Of a DNA stretch of 64,000 nucleotides, positions 17,210 to 25,238 are shown in pieces. A program made the position numbers and the translations under genes. Origin of the DNA: DATHBD01 sp035296325 (GTDB lineage: Bacteria > Actinomycetota > Actinomycetes > Mycobacteriales > Micromonosporaceae). The stretch spans positions 143,529 through 207,528 of the forward strand of contig DATHBD010000082.1 in assembly GCA_035296325.1 (NCBI GenBank). The letters are read 5' to 3'. Each line of letters opens with the position of its first letter. Within the stretch, counting starts at the first letter, position 1. The notes under the pieces are model-generated. The model saw only the letters and a list, made by a program, of their open reading frames with translations. It did not search any database and was not told where the DNA came from.

Positions 17210-18508
17210 TCACGCCAGGACGAAGTAGCGGAGCCAGAGGTACGGCACGGCGAGCCCCACGGTGACCAGGGTGACCACCAGGCCGTACTTGGTGAACTCC
17301 CAGAACGTGATGCGCTTGCCGGCGCGTTCCGCGATGCCCAGCACCACCACGTTGGCCGACGCACCGACGGCGGTGGCGTTGCCACCCAGGTCCGCGCCGA
17401 GCGCCAGCGCCCACCACAGCACCTGGGACTGCTTACCGCCGCCCTGGGCCTCGACCAGTTCGGCGACGACCGGGCTCATCGTCGCCACGTATGGGATGTT
17501 GTCCACGATCGCCGACAGCACCGCCGACCCCCACAGCAGCGCCATCGACGCGAGGAAGAGCCGGCCCTCGGTCGCCTCGATCGCGGCCCGGGAGATCTGC
17601 TCCACGACACCGGTGTTGACCAGTGCGCCGACCATCACGAACAGACCCGCGAAGAACACCAGGGTCGGCCACTCCACATCCTTGGCGACGGATTCGGCGT
17701 CCAGCCGGGACAGCACGAGCAGGAGCAGCCCGCCGACGAGCGCGACGATCGACGGCTCCAGGTGCAGTGCGGTGTGCAGCACGAACGCCGCCGTGACGAC
17801 GCTGAGGACCGCGAGGCTGACAACGAGCAGCCGGCCGTCGCGGATCGCGTCGCGCTCCCGCAGCGCGGCGATGCTCTGCGCGCGCTCGGCGTCGTAGGTG
17901 AACGCCTTGCGGAAGAGCACCCGGCACAGCCCCACGAACACCACCAGGAGCAGGACGACGAACGGCGCGAGGTGGACCAGGAAGTCGTTGTACGACAAGC
18001 CGGCCCGGCTGGCGACGATGATGTTCGGCGGGTCACCGACGAGCGTCGCCGTGCCACCGATGTTGGCGGCCAGCACCTCGGCGATCAGGAATGGCGCGAC
18101 CGGAACGCCGAGCCGCTCGCACACCAGAAAGGTCACCGGCGCCACCAGGAGCACCGTGGTGACGTTGTCCAGCGCCGCCGACGCCACTGCCGTGACGAGT
18201 ACCAGGATCACCATGACCCGGAACGGCCGGCCCTTGGCCCGCTTCGCCGACCAGATGGCGATGTACTCGAACGCGCCGGTGCGCTGCAGCACCGCGACGA
18301 TGAGCATCATGCCGACCAGCAGGAAGATGACGTTCCAGTCGATGCCGGCCTCTTCGGAGAAGAAGGCGTGCTCGGCGTCGGTGGCGCCGATCAGCATCAT
18401 GATCACCGCGCCGCCGACCGCGGCCTTCACCCGGTGGATCTTCTCCGTCGCGATCAGGATGTAGGCGCCGGTGAAGACCGCCACGGCCGCCCAGGCGAGC
18501 CCGCTCAT
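17210..18508 (-). CDS. ArsB/NhaD-type ion transporter (IT superfamily permease)
   Basis: A 432-residue integral membrane protein with about 11 hydrophobic segments. Two internally related halves carry the superfamily signatures: ALDNVTTVLLVAP with ANIGGTATLVGDPPN, then AIVDNIPYVATMSP with GADLGGNATAVGASAN. These are the ion-binding re-entrant loops of ArsB, NhaD and SLC13-type permeases. The ATG at 18508 overlaps the stop codon of the CBS-domain gene by 4 bp (ATGA), so the two should be translated together. Whether it moves arsenite, Na+/H+ or an organic anion cannot be read here; no ars genes are nearby. Confidence 0.87.
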   Translation of the reverse strand: MSGLAWAAVAVFTGAYILIATEKIHRVKAAVGGAVIMMLIGATDAEHAFFSEEAGIDWNVIFLLVGMMLIVAVLQRTGAFEYIAIWSAKRAKGRPFRVMVILVLVTAVASAALDNVTTVLLVAPVTFLVCERLGVPVAPFLIAEVLAANIGGTATLVGDPPNIIVASRAGLSYNDFLVHLAPFVVLLLVVFVGLCRVLFRKAFTYDAERAQSIAALRERDAIRDGRLLVVSLAVLSVVTAAFVLHTALHLEPSIVALVGGLLLLVLSRLDAESVAKDVEWPTLVFFAGLFVMVGALVNTGVVEQISRAAIEATEGRLFLASMALLWGSAVLSAIVDNIPYVATMSPVVAELVEAQGGGKQSQVLWWALALGADLGGNATAVGASANVVVLGIAERAGKRITFWEFTKYGLVVTLVTVGLAVPYLWLRYFVLA

Positions 18509-18951
18509 GTGCCGAGCATCCGGTCCAGCAGCGAGTCCAGCGTGATCGCTCCGACCAACGGCTGGTCCTTCGCAGCCACCGCCACCAGCGGGGTCCGGGT
18601 ACGCGCCATCACGGCGGCAATCTCCAGGACCGTCGCGTCCGGGTCGACCACAGGGAGTTCGCGCTTCTCCCGGGGCAGCAACTCGGCAACGGTCCGACCG
18701 TCGATGCCCCGGAGGAAGACATCCGCGGCGGCCTCGTCGATCACGCGGGCCAGCGCCGGGTCGTCCTGGCAGTAGGCGGGGAGGGCCATCCGGAGCACCT
18801 GCGTGCCGGGCAGGATGGTGGCCGGTCGGCCGCTGTCATCCACGACGATCAGGCCGGGCAAATTGTTGCCGGCCAGCAGGCGCGCCGCCTCGAGCGCCGC
18901 CGTGTCCATGGTGACGGTCGGGAATGGCCCGGCCAGGTCTCTGGCTCGCAT
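18505..18951 (-). CDS. CBS-pair regulatory protein coupled to the permease
   Basis: A 148-residue soluble protein made of two CBS motifs. The first begins ARDLAGPFPTVTMDT and runs through NNLPGLIVVDDSGRPATI; the second begins RTVAELLPREKREL and ends PLVGAITLDSLLDRML. CBS pairs bind adenine nucleotides and gate partner proteins. ATG 18951 has AGGAG 6 nt upstream. Its stop overlaps the permease start, so the simplest reading is a nucleotide-sensing subunit of that transporter supplied as a separate protein. The pairing is inference from the overlap. Confidence 0.87.
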   Translation of the reverse strand: MRARDLAGPFPTVTMDTAALEAARLLAGNNLPGLIVVDDSGRPATILPGTQVLRMALPAYCQDDPALARVIDEAAADVFLRGIDGRTVAELLPREKRELPVVDPDATVLEIAAVMARTRTPLVAVAAKDQPLVGAITLDSLLDRMLGT

Positions 18952-19059
18952 ACGGGTCTCCTGGTCATGGTCGTGGACAGAAGAAATCCAACGCCGACCA
19001 GACTTCCCGGCACACCTGCTGATCACCCTATCCTGACCCGGCTCCCGGCGGGATCGGCC

Positions 19060-19106
19060 GGGCCCTCGATCCACGCGTCGAGGGCCCGGTGGCCCTCGAC
19101 GCGTGG
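19060..19106 (-). terminator. Overlapping alternative hairpins after the sigma/DUF1996 operon
   Basis: Two perfect inverted repeats share one arm. Hairpin A pairs GGGCCCTCGA (19060-19069) with TCGAGGGCCC (19078-19087). Hairpin B pairs CCACGCGTCGAGGGCC (19071-19086) with GGCCCTCGACGCGTGG (19091-19106), a perfect 16-bp stem with a 4-nt loop. They are mutually exclusive. The structure begins 4 bp past the stop codon of the 19111-20295 gene and precedes the CBS/permease operon, so a terminator is the natural reading. Confidence 0.7.
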
Positions 19107-19110
19107 ACCA

Positions 19111-20295
19111 TCAGAAGTCCACGGCCACCAACGCGTTTCCGGTGGCGCCGATCAGGTGGGAGCGGCAGTCCATGGCGGCCTGCAGGCAACCCTTCACCCA
19201 GGCCTCCGAAGCCGCCGGATCCCAGCCGTTGAACCAGTCGCCGTGGATGGAGTAGCCGCCCGCGCCGTTGCGGTACATGTCGGAGGACAACCGAAGGTTC
19301 GCCGCGCTGCCGGTCACGTGGTACGTCACGTGGTAGCTGACCTCCGGCAACGCGATCGTTCCCGCCGGGCAGCCCCGGCCCGGTATGGCGTAGACCAGAT
19401 GACTCTTGTGGTCGGCGGAGTCGAGATCCCGACCGTTCCAGCACTGCGGGAACGTGATGTTCATGACGATCTGTCCGCTGGGGCACTGCGCGTTCGTCGG
19501 GATGGCCGGAGTGGCCGCGCCGCCGTTCACGCATCCCCAGTCGGCGATGTCGGACTGCGGGCCGCTCGCCATCGCGTTGCCGGCCACCATCCGCAGGCCC
19601 GCGGGCAACGGCCGGATGTCGCGCGGCTGCACTCCGCGATATCCGGTCTTGTAGTACACATCGATCGTCTGCGGCGCGACCGCTTCGCCGGTCGCGGTGT
19701 CCACCAGTGCGGGCACCCAGTACCCGCTGCGGTTGATGGTGCCGCCGCGGCAGGTCCCGTTGCCGGTTGACGCGATCGACTGCGCGGTGGAGTGTGCATC
19801 CACGCCGGCGTTGCCCCAGAACATGTGCAGGTGCGACCCGCCCGGTCGACCCGGTGCCACGATGGGGTCGTCGGCCAGCCAGCGCGCGGCCCGGCAGCGG
19901 GTGCGGAACGCCCCGACCCCGTCGCCGGCCCGTACCGGCTTTTCGTTGGTGCGCCGCACCAGGGCCTCGGGGTACCCGGCCCAGACCGGCGGGGTCTTCA
20001 GGATGCTCGATGGGTCGCCGGTCGCCTGGTGCTGCGGCGTCCGTGGTGCGCCGCCCGTCGGAGGCGATACCTCTTTGTCCACGCCGGGGGGCGCTGCGAC
20101 GGCGCTCCGACCGGGCATCGCCGTCGTCGCCGGTGCCGGTTGGGCGGCCTGGGCCGGTCGGTGCTGGCCGTGCCAATGCCGACGACGCGACTCCGCCCCC
20201 GCGGAGCCGTACGCCGTCAGCACCACCGCGACCACGGCGACGGCGATGCCGGCAACCACCGTCCGTCGGTGCCACGCGCTGCGCTGCCCTGCCAT
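19111..20295 (-). CDS. Exported DUF1996 protein
   Basis: A 394-residue exported protein. The N-terminus has basic residues followed by a hydrophobic helix (VVAGIAVAVVAVVLTA), then a His/Gln/Pro-rich linker to about residue 95. The rest is a DUF1996-type domain with its usual landmarks: HMFWGN, GTCRGGTINRSGYWVPAL, DWGC, FPQCWNGRDLDS and YHVTYHVTG. The function of this domain is unknown. ATG 20295 has GGAGG 6 nt upstream. It is the third gene of an operon after a sigma factor and a membrane-anchored DUF1996 protein (42-bp gap), and a double hairpin follows it. The uncleaved helix may keep it in the membrane. Confidence 0.85.
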   Translation of the reverse strand: MAGQRSAWHRRTVVAGIAVAVVAVVLTAYGSAGAESRRRHWHGQHRPAQAAQPAPATTAMPGRSAVAAPPGVDKEVSPPTGGAPRTPQHQATGDPSSILKTPPVWAGYPEALVRRTNEKPVRAGDGVGAFRTRCRAARWLADDPIVAPGRPGGSHLHMFWGNAGVDAHSTAQSIASTGNGTCRGGTINRSGYWVPALVDTATGEAVAPQTIDVYYKTGYRGVQPRDIRPLPAGLRMVAGNAMASGPQSDIADWGCVNGGAATPAIPTNAQCPSGQIVMNITFPQCWNGRDLDSADHKSHLVYAIPGRGCPAGTIALPEVSYHVTYHVTGSAANLRLSSDMYRNGAGGYSIHGDWFNGWDPAASEAWVKGCLQAAMDCRSHLIGATGNALVAVDF

Positions 20296-20337
20296 GGTGT
20301 CCCTCCAGGATTGTTGCTGTTCGGTCGGTCGTCCCGG

Positions 20338-21609
20338 CTAAAGATCGCCGTCGATCATGCGGCCGTCGCCGAGGGTGGATGAGCAGCTCGCGGGCTTGCC
20401 AACGCAGCTGTCGGTCCACACCGTCGCCAGCTCCGGCCGCCATCCGTTGCTGAAGCCGCCGGCGATCGCGTAGCCGCCCTGCGCGGCCGACACGTCGGAG
20501 GCCAGCCGCCAGCGCGTCGGGTCGCTGCCCGGCAGGACCGGGTAGTAGACGTGGTAGTGCAGTTCCGGAATGGCTTTCCAACCCGCCGGGCACCCCTTGC
20601 CCGGGGTCACGTACGCCATGTGGCGCATGAAGTTCGGCGTGCCGGTGGCGGCGCCGTCCCAGCACTGCGGAAACGCCAGGTTCAACACGACCGCGTCGCC
20701 CACCGCGCACGACGGGATCGTGGCGGACCGCACGTAGGCGTTCTCGCAGCCCCAGTCGGCGTGCTCCTGCCGACCGCTCGCCGACGGGTTGCCGGCCACC
20801 ATGCGCAGCCCGGCCGGCAGGGGCACCACCTGCTCCGGCCGCACCCCGCCGTACCCGTTCTGGTAGTAGACGGAAATGGCACGGGGCGCCAGCGGGGCGC
20901 CGGTCGCGGTGTCGATGACCGCCGGAGTCCAGTACGCCGAGCGGTCGGCGATGCCGCCCTTGCAGGTGGAGTTGCCGGATCCGGCGATGCTCTGCGCGGT
21001 CGATGTCGCCCCGGTGCCGGTGTTGCCCCAGAACATGTTCAGGTACGAGCTTCCCGGTCGGCCCGGATGCAGCACCGGGTCGTCGGGGGCCATGTGGGAG
21101 TACAGACAGGCGGTGCGGAACCAGCCCTGTCCATCGTCGCTCGCCGGCGGGCGGTGGCCCGTCTGGCGCACCCGCAGCTGAGCCGATCCGGCGGAGCCCG
21201 CCGGGATCTTCGTCGGGTCGAAGCGCACGCCTGGCGGTGTCCCGGGACGTTGCGCCAGGGTCGGTGTTGCGGATGCGGGCCGGCTTGCCGCACCGGACGG
21301 CGTGCCCGGCTTCGCCGGGTCACCGAGCACCGGGTCACCGAGCGCCGGGTCACTGAGCGCCGGACCCGGTGGCGCATCGAGAGACTCCGGGGCTGCGGGG
21401 GGAGCCAGATGCGGCCCTGCCTCGCTGCGCAGCGACGACCACACCGGCACCGACACCGCCAGCACCACGGCGGCCAGGACCGTCCCGGCGATCCGCCTCA
21501 TTCGGCGGCGCGCGACCATGCCGCCGGCCACCTCGATCATCTCCCGGGGCCGTGCCGGCACGTCGGGCACCGCGTCGACCAGCAGCCGTCGCAGCTCTTC
21601 GTTGCTCAT
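20338..21609 (-). CDS. Membrane-anchored DUF1996 protein with anti-sigma-like N-terminus
   Basis: A 423-residue protein whose start overlaps the stop of the sigma-factor gene (ATGA), so the two are co-translated. Residues 1-37 are cytoplasmic (MSNEELRRLLVDAVPDVPAR...), residues about 39-58 form one membrane helix, and a Pro/Ala/Gly-rich linker leads to an external DUF1996 domain (YLNMFWGN, STCKGGIADRSAYWTPAV, DWGC, FPQCWDG, YHVYYPV). The topology and gene position are those of an anti-sigma factor next to its ECF sigma factor, but no zinc-binding HxxxCxxC motif is visible. The linker contains a 15-bp tandem DNA repeat. A regulatory role is inferred from context. Confidence 0.82.
   Translation of the reverse strand: MSNEELRRLLVDAVPDVPARPREMIEVAGGMVARRRMRRIAGTVLAAVVLAVSVPVWSSLRSEAGPHLAPPAAPESLDAPPGPALSDPALGDPVLGDPAKPGTPSGAASRPASATPTLAQRPGTPPGVRFDPTKIPAGSAGSAQLRVRQTGHRPPASDDGQGWFRTACLYSHMAPDDPVLHPGRPGSSYLNMFWGNTGTGATSTAQSIAGSGNSTCKGGIADRSAYWTPAVIDTATGAPLAPRAISVYYQNGYGGVRPEQVVPLPAGLRMVAGNPSASGRQEHADWGCENAYVRSATIPSCAVGDAVVLNLAFPQCWDGAATGTPNFMRHMAYVTPGKGCPAGWKAIPELHYHVYYPVLPGSDPTRWRLASDVSAAQGGYAIAGGFSNGWRPELATVWTDSCVGKPASCSSTLGDGRMIDGDL
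21317..21361. repeat. Three tandem 15-bp repeats inside the DUF1996 gene
   Basis: Units GGGTCACCGAGCACC, GGGTCACCGAGCGCC and GGGTCACTGAGCGCC lie head to tail in the linker-coding part, in frame, encoding LGDP/LSDP repeats on the minus strand. The number of units could vary between strains by slippage without breaking the frame. Confidence 0.75.
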
Positions 21610-22121
21610 CGGGCCACCTCCTCGACGTCGGGAATCCTCAGATCTGTGTCGGCGCGCAACGCGGCCAGGGCCCGGGCGGCCTGCACCTTGACCGTGCCTT
21701 CGGAGCAGCCCAGGACGTCGGCGGTGGCAGTGATCGACAGGTCCTCGACGTAGCGGAGCACCACCACCGCCCGCTGTTGGCGCGACAACCGCGCGAGCGC
21801 CCGGCGGACGACATCGCGGGTGGCGAAATCGCCGGCCACATCGCGGTGGTCGCCGATCTCGGGCAGGTCCGTCGACGGCACCTCGAAACGCCACCGGCGG
21901 CGGCGCCACGACATGTACGTCGAGAACAGCGCCTGCCGGACGTACGCCTCCGGGTTGCCGCCGGCGGCGATTCGCTGCCATCGCGGCCACACCTGGGCCA
22001 GGACCGTCTGCAGCAGGTCCTGGGCCCGGTACGAGTCGCCCGTGAGCAACCACGCCGACCGCAGCATCGCGGGCGAGCGGGCAGTCACGAATTCCTCGAA
22101 TCCGTCCGGGGGTGTAGGCAT
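21606..22121 (-). CDS. ECF sigma factor, SigE family
   Basis: A 171-residue extracytoplasmic-function sigma factor. Region 2 (FEEFVTARSPAMLRSAWLLTGD...AQDLLQTVLAQVW) and region 4 (ALARLSRQQRAVVVLRYVEDLS...VLGCSEGTVKVQAARAL) are complete. The opening FEEFV..R.P.LLR.A is typical of the actinobacterial SigE family. ATG 22121 is chosen for the GGAGG 5-6 nt upstream; longer in-frame starts lack one. It is the first gene of an operon with two DUF1996 proteins and overlaps the first of them by 4 bp. Autoregulation is usual for this class, but I could not identify a duplicated promoter motif by eye. Confidence 0.92.
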   Translation of the reverse strand: MPTPPDGFEEFVTARSPAMLRSAWLLTGDSYRAQDLLQTVLAQVWPRWQRIAAGGNPEAYVRQALFSTYMSWRRRRWRFEVPSTDLPEIGDHRDVAGDFATRDVVRRALARLSRQQRAVVVLRYVEDLSITATADVLGCSEGTVKVQAARALAALRADTDLRIPDVEEVAR

Positions 22122-22295
22122 GCGTTCCTCCACCCACCCAAGCGCGTTGGCAGTGCCGGGGGGTAAACAGACGCAAGGGCAGAGACGGGACTTTTTTCGG
22201 CGACCGGCGCAGGGACCATATCGCGCCACGCCGCGGTCAGAACCGGGACCGGACCTGCGGCCCGGAGCTGCCGGAGAGCACTCGGACCCAGTCCC

Positions 22296-24311
22296 CTACC
22301 TGAGCGGCCCGCCGGGGCGCTGGGAGACTACGGCGGCGCCGTCAAGCTCCGGGACGGCCGCGCCGTCGACGCTGAACCGGCCCTGGAGCATCATCGCCCG
22401 CAGCTGGCTGACGGGGACCGGGCGGGCATAGTGGAAGCCCTGCGCGATGTCGCATCCCATCAGCTTGAGCGCCGCACTGTGCTCGGCGCGCTCCACTCCC
22501 TCGGCCACGACGGTCAGCCCGAGGTTGTGGCCGAGATCGATAGCGCCGCGAACCAGGATGGCATCGTTCTCGTCCTCCGTCATGCCCAGCACGAAGGAAC
22601 GATCGATCTTGAGCTCGTCCACCGGGAGCCGCTTGAGGTACGCCATCGAGGAGTAGCCGGTGCCGTAGTCATCGACGGAGAGCCGGATGCCCAGCCGGTG
22701 CAACTCGGTCAGGATCGTCATGGCGAGCCCGGTGTTGGCCATGATCGCGGTTTCCGTCACCTCCAGCCGCAGCAGTGCCGCCGGCACCCCGTACTCCTCG
22801 AGCAACCCGTGAACGCGTTCCGGCAGCGTGGTGTCGAGCAGGCACCGCGGCGACAGGTTGACCGCCACCTGCACCTCCACGCCGTCGTCCAGCCACGCCC
22901 GCACGTCGACCAGCGCGATCCTCAGTACATGGGTGGTTAGGCGGTTGATCAGGCCGGTGCCCTCCGCGACGGGGATGAACTCGCCCGGCGGCACGAGCCC
23001 GCGGGTGGGGTGCTGCCAGCGCACCAGCGCCTCCATGCCGGACAGCTCGCCCAGCTCGAGGCTCACCTTCGGCTGGTAGTACACGACCAGCTCGTCCTCG
23101 CGATCGAGCGCCCGGCGCAGGTCGCCGAGCAGCGCTAGCCGGGTCGGGCTCTCCACGTGCAACGCCGGGTCGTAGACGACGATGCCGGTCCTGCCGTCCT
23201 TGGCGCGGTACATCGCCACGTCGGCGTAGCGCATCAGCTCGTCGACGGTGCCGCCGTGCGCGGACGTGACGACCACGCCGATGCTGGCCTCCACGTCGAC
23301 CGTCAGGGCGTCGTCCATGACGAACGTCTGGTGCAGGGCGTGCAGCACCCGCTCGGCAAGTTCGCCGGCGCTGTCGGCGTCGGTCCGGGGAAGCAGCACG
23401 GCGAACTCGTCTCCGCCGAGGCGGGCCACCGTGTCGGCCGCCCGCACCGCCTGCCCCACCCGGTTCGCCACCTGGCACAGCAGCTGGTCGCCGTAGTGGT
23501 GTCCGAGCGCGTCGTTGACCTCCTTGAACCGGTCCAGGTCGAACACCATGACAGCAACCGCCTCGCCCGTGCGGGCGGCGCCGGACAGGGCCTGTCCCAG
23601 CCGGTCCGCGAACACGGTGCGGTTGGGCAGGCCGGTGAGCCGGTCGTGCAGCGCCTGGTACTCGCTCTTGCGCGACTGCCGTACCAGCTCACGCTGGTAG
23701 CCGAGGATGACCAGGCCGAACGCCGCGAGCATGCAGAGCCCGACGGCGAAGCCGGCCAGGGTGGCGACGTACACCAGTCGCTCGACCCGTTCCAGTTCGC
23801 GCACCGCCCGTGCGGCCGCCACGATGTGGACGTCGGCCGCCGCCTGCACGTCGCCGCTGATCCGATCGAACGCCGGGTCGGTCTCGGTATTGTCGATCTC
23901 CAACTCGAGCGCGGCGTCACCCGCGTCGACCGCCCGGAACAACCGCTGCACGGACTGGTAGTACTCGGTGTGCCGCGCCTCCAGGCGCGCCACACCGGCC
24001 CGTTCCTCGGCACTTCCCCATTGCCGCACGTCGTCCAGGGCGAGGGCCAGATCCAGGCTCGCCTGCTTGTGCCGCGCCTCGACCTCCGGGCCTGGTTCCA
24101 GCCGGTACTTGCGCTCCAGCGACTCCTCCGCCGCGACCGCCTCCTTGGCCCGCACGTACGCACCGGCCAGGGTGGTGGACTTGGTCACCGCCGCGGCGGA
24201 CCGTCGGGTGCTGGTGACTCCGACGAGGCTCAGCGCGGTCAGGGCGAGCAGGGTGACCGCAAGCCCGGCCGCTGCGGCCCGGCCGGCACCGCTCGGCTTA
24301 GCCATCACCAT
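22296..24311 (-). CDS. Membrane GGDEF-EAL protein (c-di-GMP synthesis/breakdown)
   Basis: A 671-residue protein with a membrane helix (about 12-34), an extracytoplasmic helical sensor of about 145 residues (35-178), a second helix (179-204), a GGDEF domain and an EAL domain. The active-site signatures are intact on both: GGDEF at 299-303 with FDLDRFKEVND, and EAL at 427-429 with DDYGTGYSS, VTET and AEGVE. It may make or degrade c-di-GMP according to the signal. The start is ambiguous among ATG 24311, GTG 24308 and ATG 24305; GGAG lies 4, 7 and 10 nt upstream respectively. It is divergent from the flotillin operon across 234 bp. Confidence 0.9.
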   Translation of the reverse strand: MVMAKPSGAGRAAAAGLAVTLLALTALSLVGVTSTRRSAAAVTKSTTLAGAYVRAKEAVAAEESLERKYRLEPGPEVEARHKQASLDLALALDDVRQWGSAEERAGVARLEARHTEYYQSVQRLFRAVDAGDAALELEIDNTETDPAFDRISGDVQAAADVHIVAAARAVRELERVERLVYVATLAGFAVGLCMLAAFGLVILGYQRELVRQSRKSEYQALHDRLTGLPNRTVFADRLGQALSGAARTGEAVAVMVFDLDRFKEVNDALGHHYGDQLLCQVANRVGQAVRAADTVARLGGDEFAVLLPRTDADSAGELAERVLHALHQTFVMDDALTVDVEASIGVVVTSAHGGTVDELMRYADVAMYRAKDGRTGIVVYDPALHVESPTRLALLGDLRRALDREDELVVYYQPKVSLELGELSGMEALVRWQHPTRGLVPPGEFIPVAEGTGLINRLTTHVLRIALVDVRAWLDDGVEVQVAVNLSPRCLLDTTLPERVHGLLEEYGVPAALLRLEVTETAIMANTGLAMTILTELHRLGIRLSVDDYGTGYSSMAYLKRLPVDELKIDRSFVLGMTEDENDAILVRGAIDLGHNLGLTVVAEGVERAEHSAALKLMGCDIAQGFHYARPVPVSQLRAMMLQGRFSVDGAAVPELDGAAVVSQRPGGPLR

Positions 24312-24508
24312 GTCACTCCGTCGGTCCGCGCCAAGGGCATCGCAGGTGCCCGTTGACCATGGATCGGCCGCCAGCGGGCCAGGATGAGCACATTCGGCCG
24401 CCCGTTGCGCGCGGCTGTCAACATGGCGTCGTGACATCCGAACCGGTCCCCGCGCGTACCGCAATGTCGATATGCTGCCGGCTCGGCGCGTCCGCCCGGG
24501 CTTCGGGG

Positions 24509-24525
24509 CGCCGCTGGCAGCGGCG
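24509..24525 (+). promoter_or_regulatory. Palindrome in the leader of the flotillin operon
   Basis: CGCCGCTG-G-CAGCGGCG is a perfect 8-bp inverted repeat with a single central base, 21 bp before the first gene of the operon. A possible -10, TATGCT, lies upstream at 24471-24476 without a clear -35. It may be an operator or an RNA hairpin near the ribosome binding site. Confidence 0.45.
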
Positions 24526-24545
24526 TTGAGGGGACTGACAGGCGA

Positions 24546-25238
24546 ATGAGTGCGTTCGTTGCCGCGGCCCTCGGCGTTCCCACCGTCTTCCTGACGTTCC
24601 TGCTTATCGTCGTCATCGGCTACTGGCTGGTGGTCCTGCTGGGCGCCGGCGAGATCGACGCGCTCGACGGCGCGGAGGGCGAGATCGGCGAAGCCGGCCA
24701 CGGCACGAACGGCGGCCTGTCCGGCGGCCTGTCCGGCGCCCTGGCAACGGTGGGGCTCGGCGGGGTGCCGGTGACCGTGGTGCTCTCGTTGCTGATCGCC
24801 GTCGCCTGGTTCGTCAGCCTGATCGGGACGGTGCTGCTCGGGCACCTGACCCTGTCGACGCCGCTGCTGGCCGCCGCCGGCCTGGCGGTGCTCATCGCCG
24901 CCGGGCTCGTGGCCGTCTTCACGGTGCGCCTGCTCGTTCTGCCGATCCGGCGGATGTTCTCGGGCGGTGCCGCGCCGTCCCGCGCCGACTTCGTCGGCCG
25001 GCCCTGCGTGATCCGCACCGGCCGGGTCGGGGCCGACTTCGGGCAGGCAGAGGTGACCGCGGGTGACGGGTCCTCCGCGGTCGTCCAGGTCCGCCAGACC
25101 GGCAACGAAGCCCTAACCGCGGGCAGCGTGGCCCTCATCTACGACTACGACCCGGATGGTGAGTTCTTCTGGGTGCTGCCCCGCAGCGCCGCCACGGGTC
25201 CCGAACTCCCCGGCACCGAACCCCAAAGGAACTCCTGA
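24546..25238 (+). CDS. YqiJ/NfeD-like membrane protein with C-terminal OB-fold
   Basis: A 230-residue protein with three membrane helices (about 10-33, 76-100, 107-132) and a soluble C-terminal domain of about 90 residues (DFVGRPCVIRTGRVGADFGQAEV...), the layout of YqiJ/NfeD-type OB-fold partners of flotillins. A Gly-rich stretch (GTNGGLSGGLSG) links helix 1 to helix 2. The gene starts a three-gene operon: its TGA shares one base with the ATG of the flotillin gene. Established knowledge is that such OB-fold proteins pair with SPFH/flotillin proteins; a structural or gating role in membrane microdomains is inference. Confidence 0.82.
   Translation: MSAFVAAALGVPTVFLTFLLIVVIGYWLVVLLGAGEIDALDGAEGEIGEAGHGTNGGLSGGLSGALATVGLGGVPVTVVLSLLIAVAWFVSLIGTVLLGHLTLSTPLLAAAGLAVLIAAGLVAVFTVRLLVLPIRRMFSGGAAPSRADFVGRPCVIRTGRVGADFGQAEVTAGDGSSAVVQVRQTGNEALTAGSVALIYDYDPDGEFFWVLPRSAATGPELPGTEPQRNS

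Noticed and set aside
15782..18508. GABA-utilisation cluster
   Set aside because: The dehydrogenase is alone: no aminotransferase, and the neighbouring permease is convergent and of ArsB/NhaD type.
22296..24845. N-terminal extension of the GGDEF-EAL protein to 24845
   Set aside because: The extra residues are low-complexity and run through the divergent promoter into the YqiJ-like gene; membrane helix 1 and the ribosome binding site place the start at 24305-24311.
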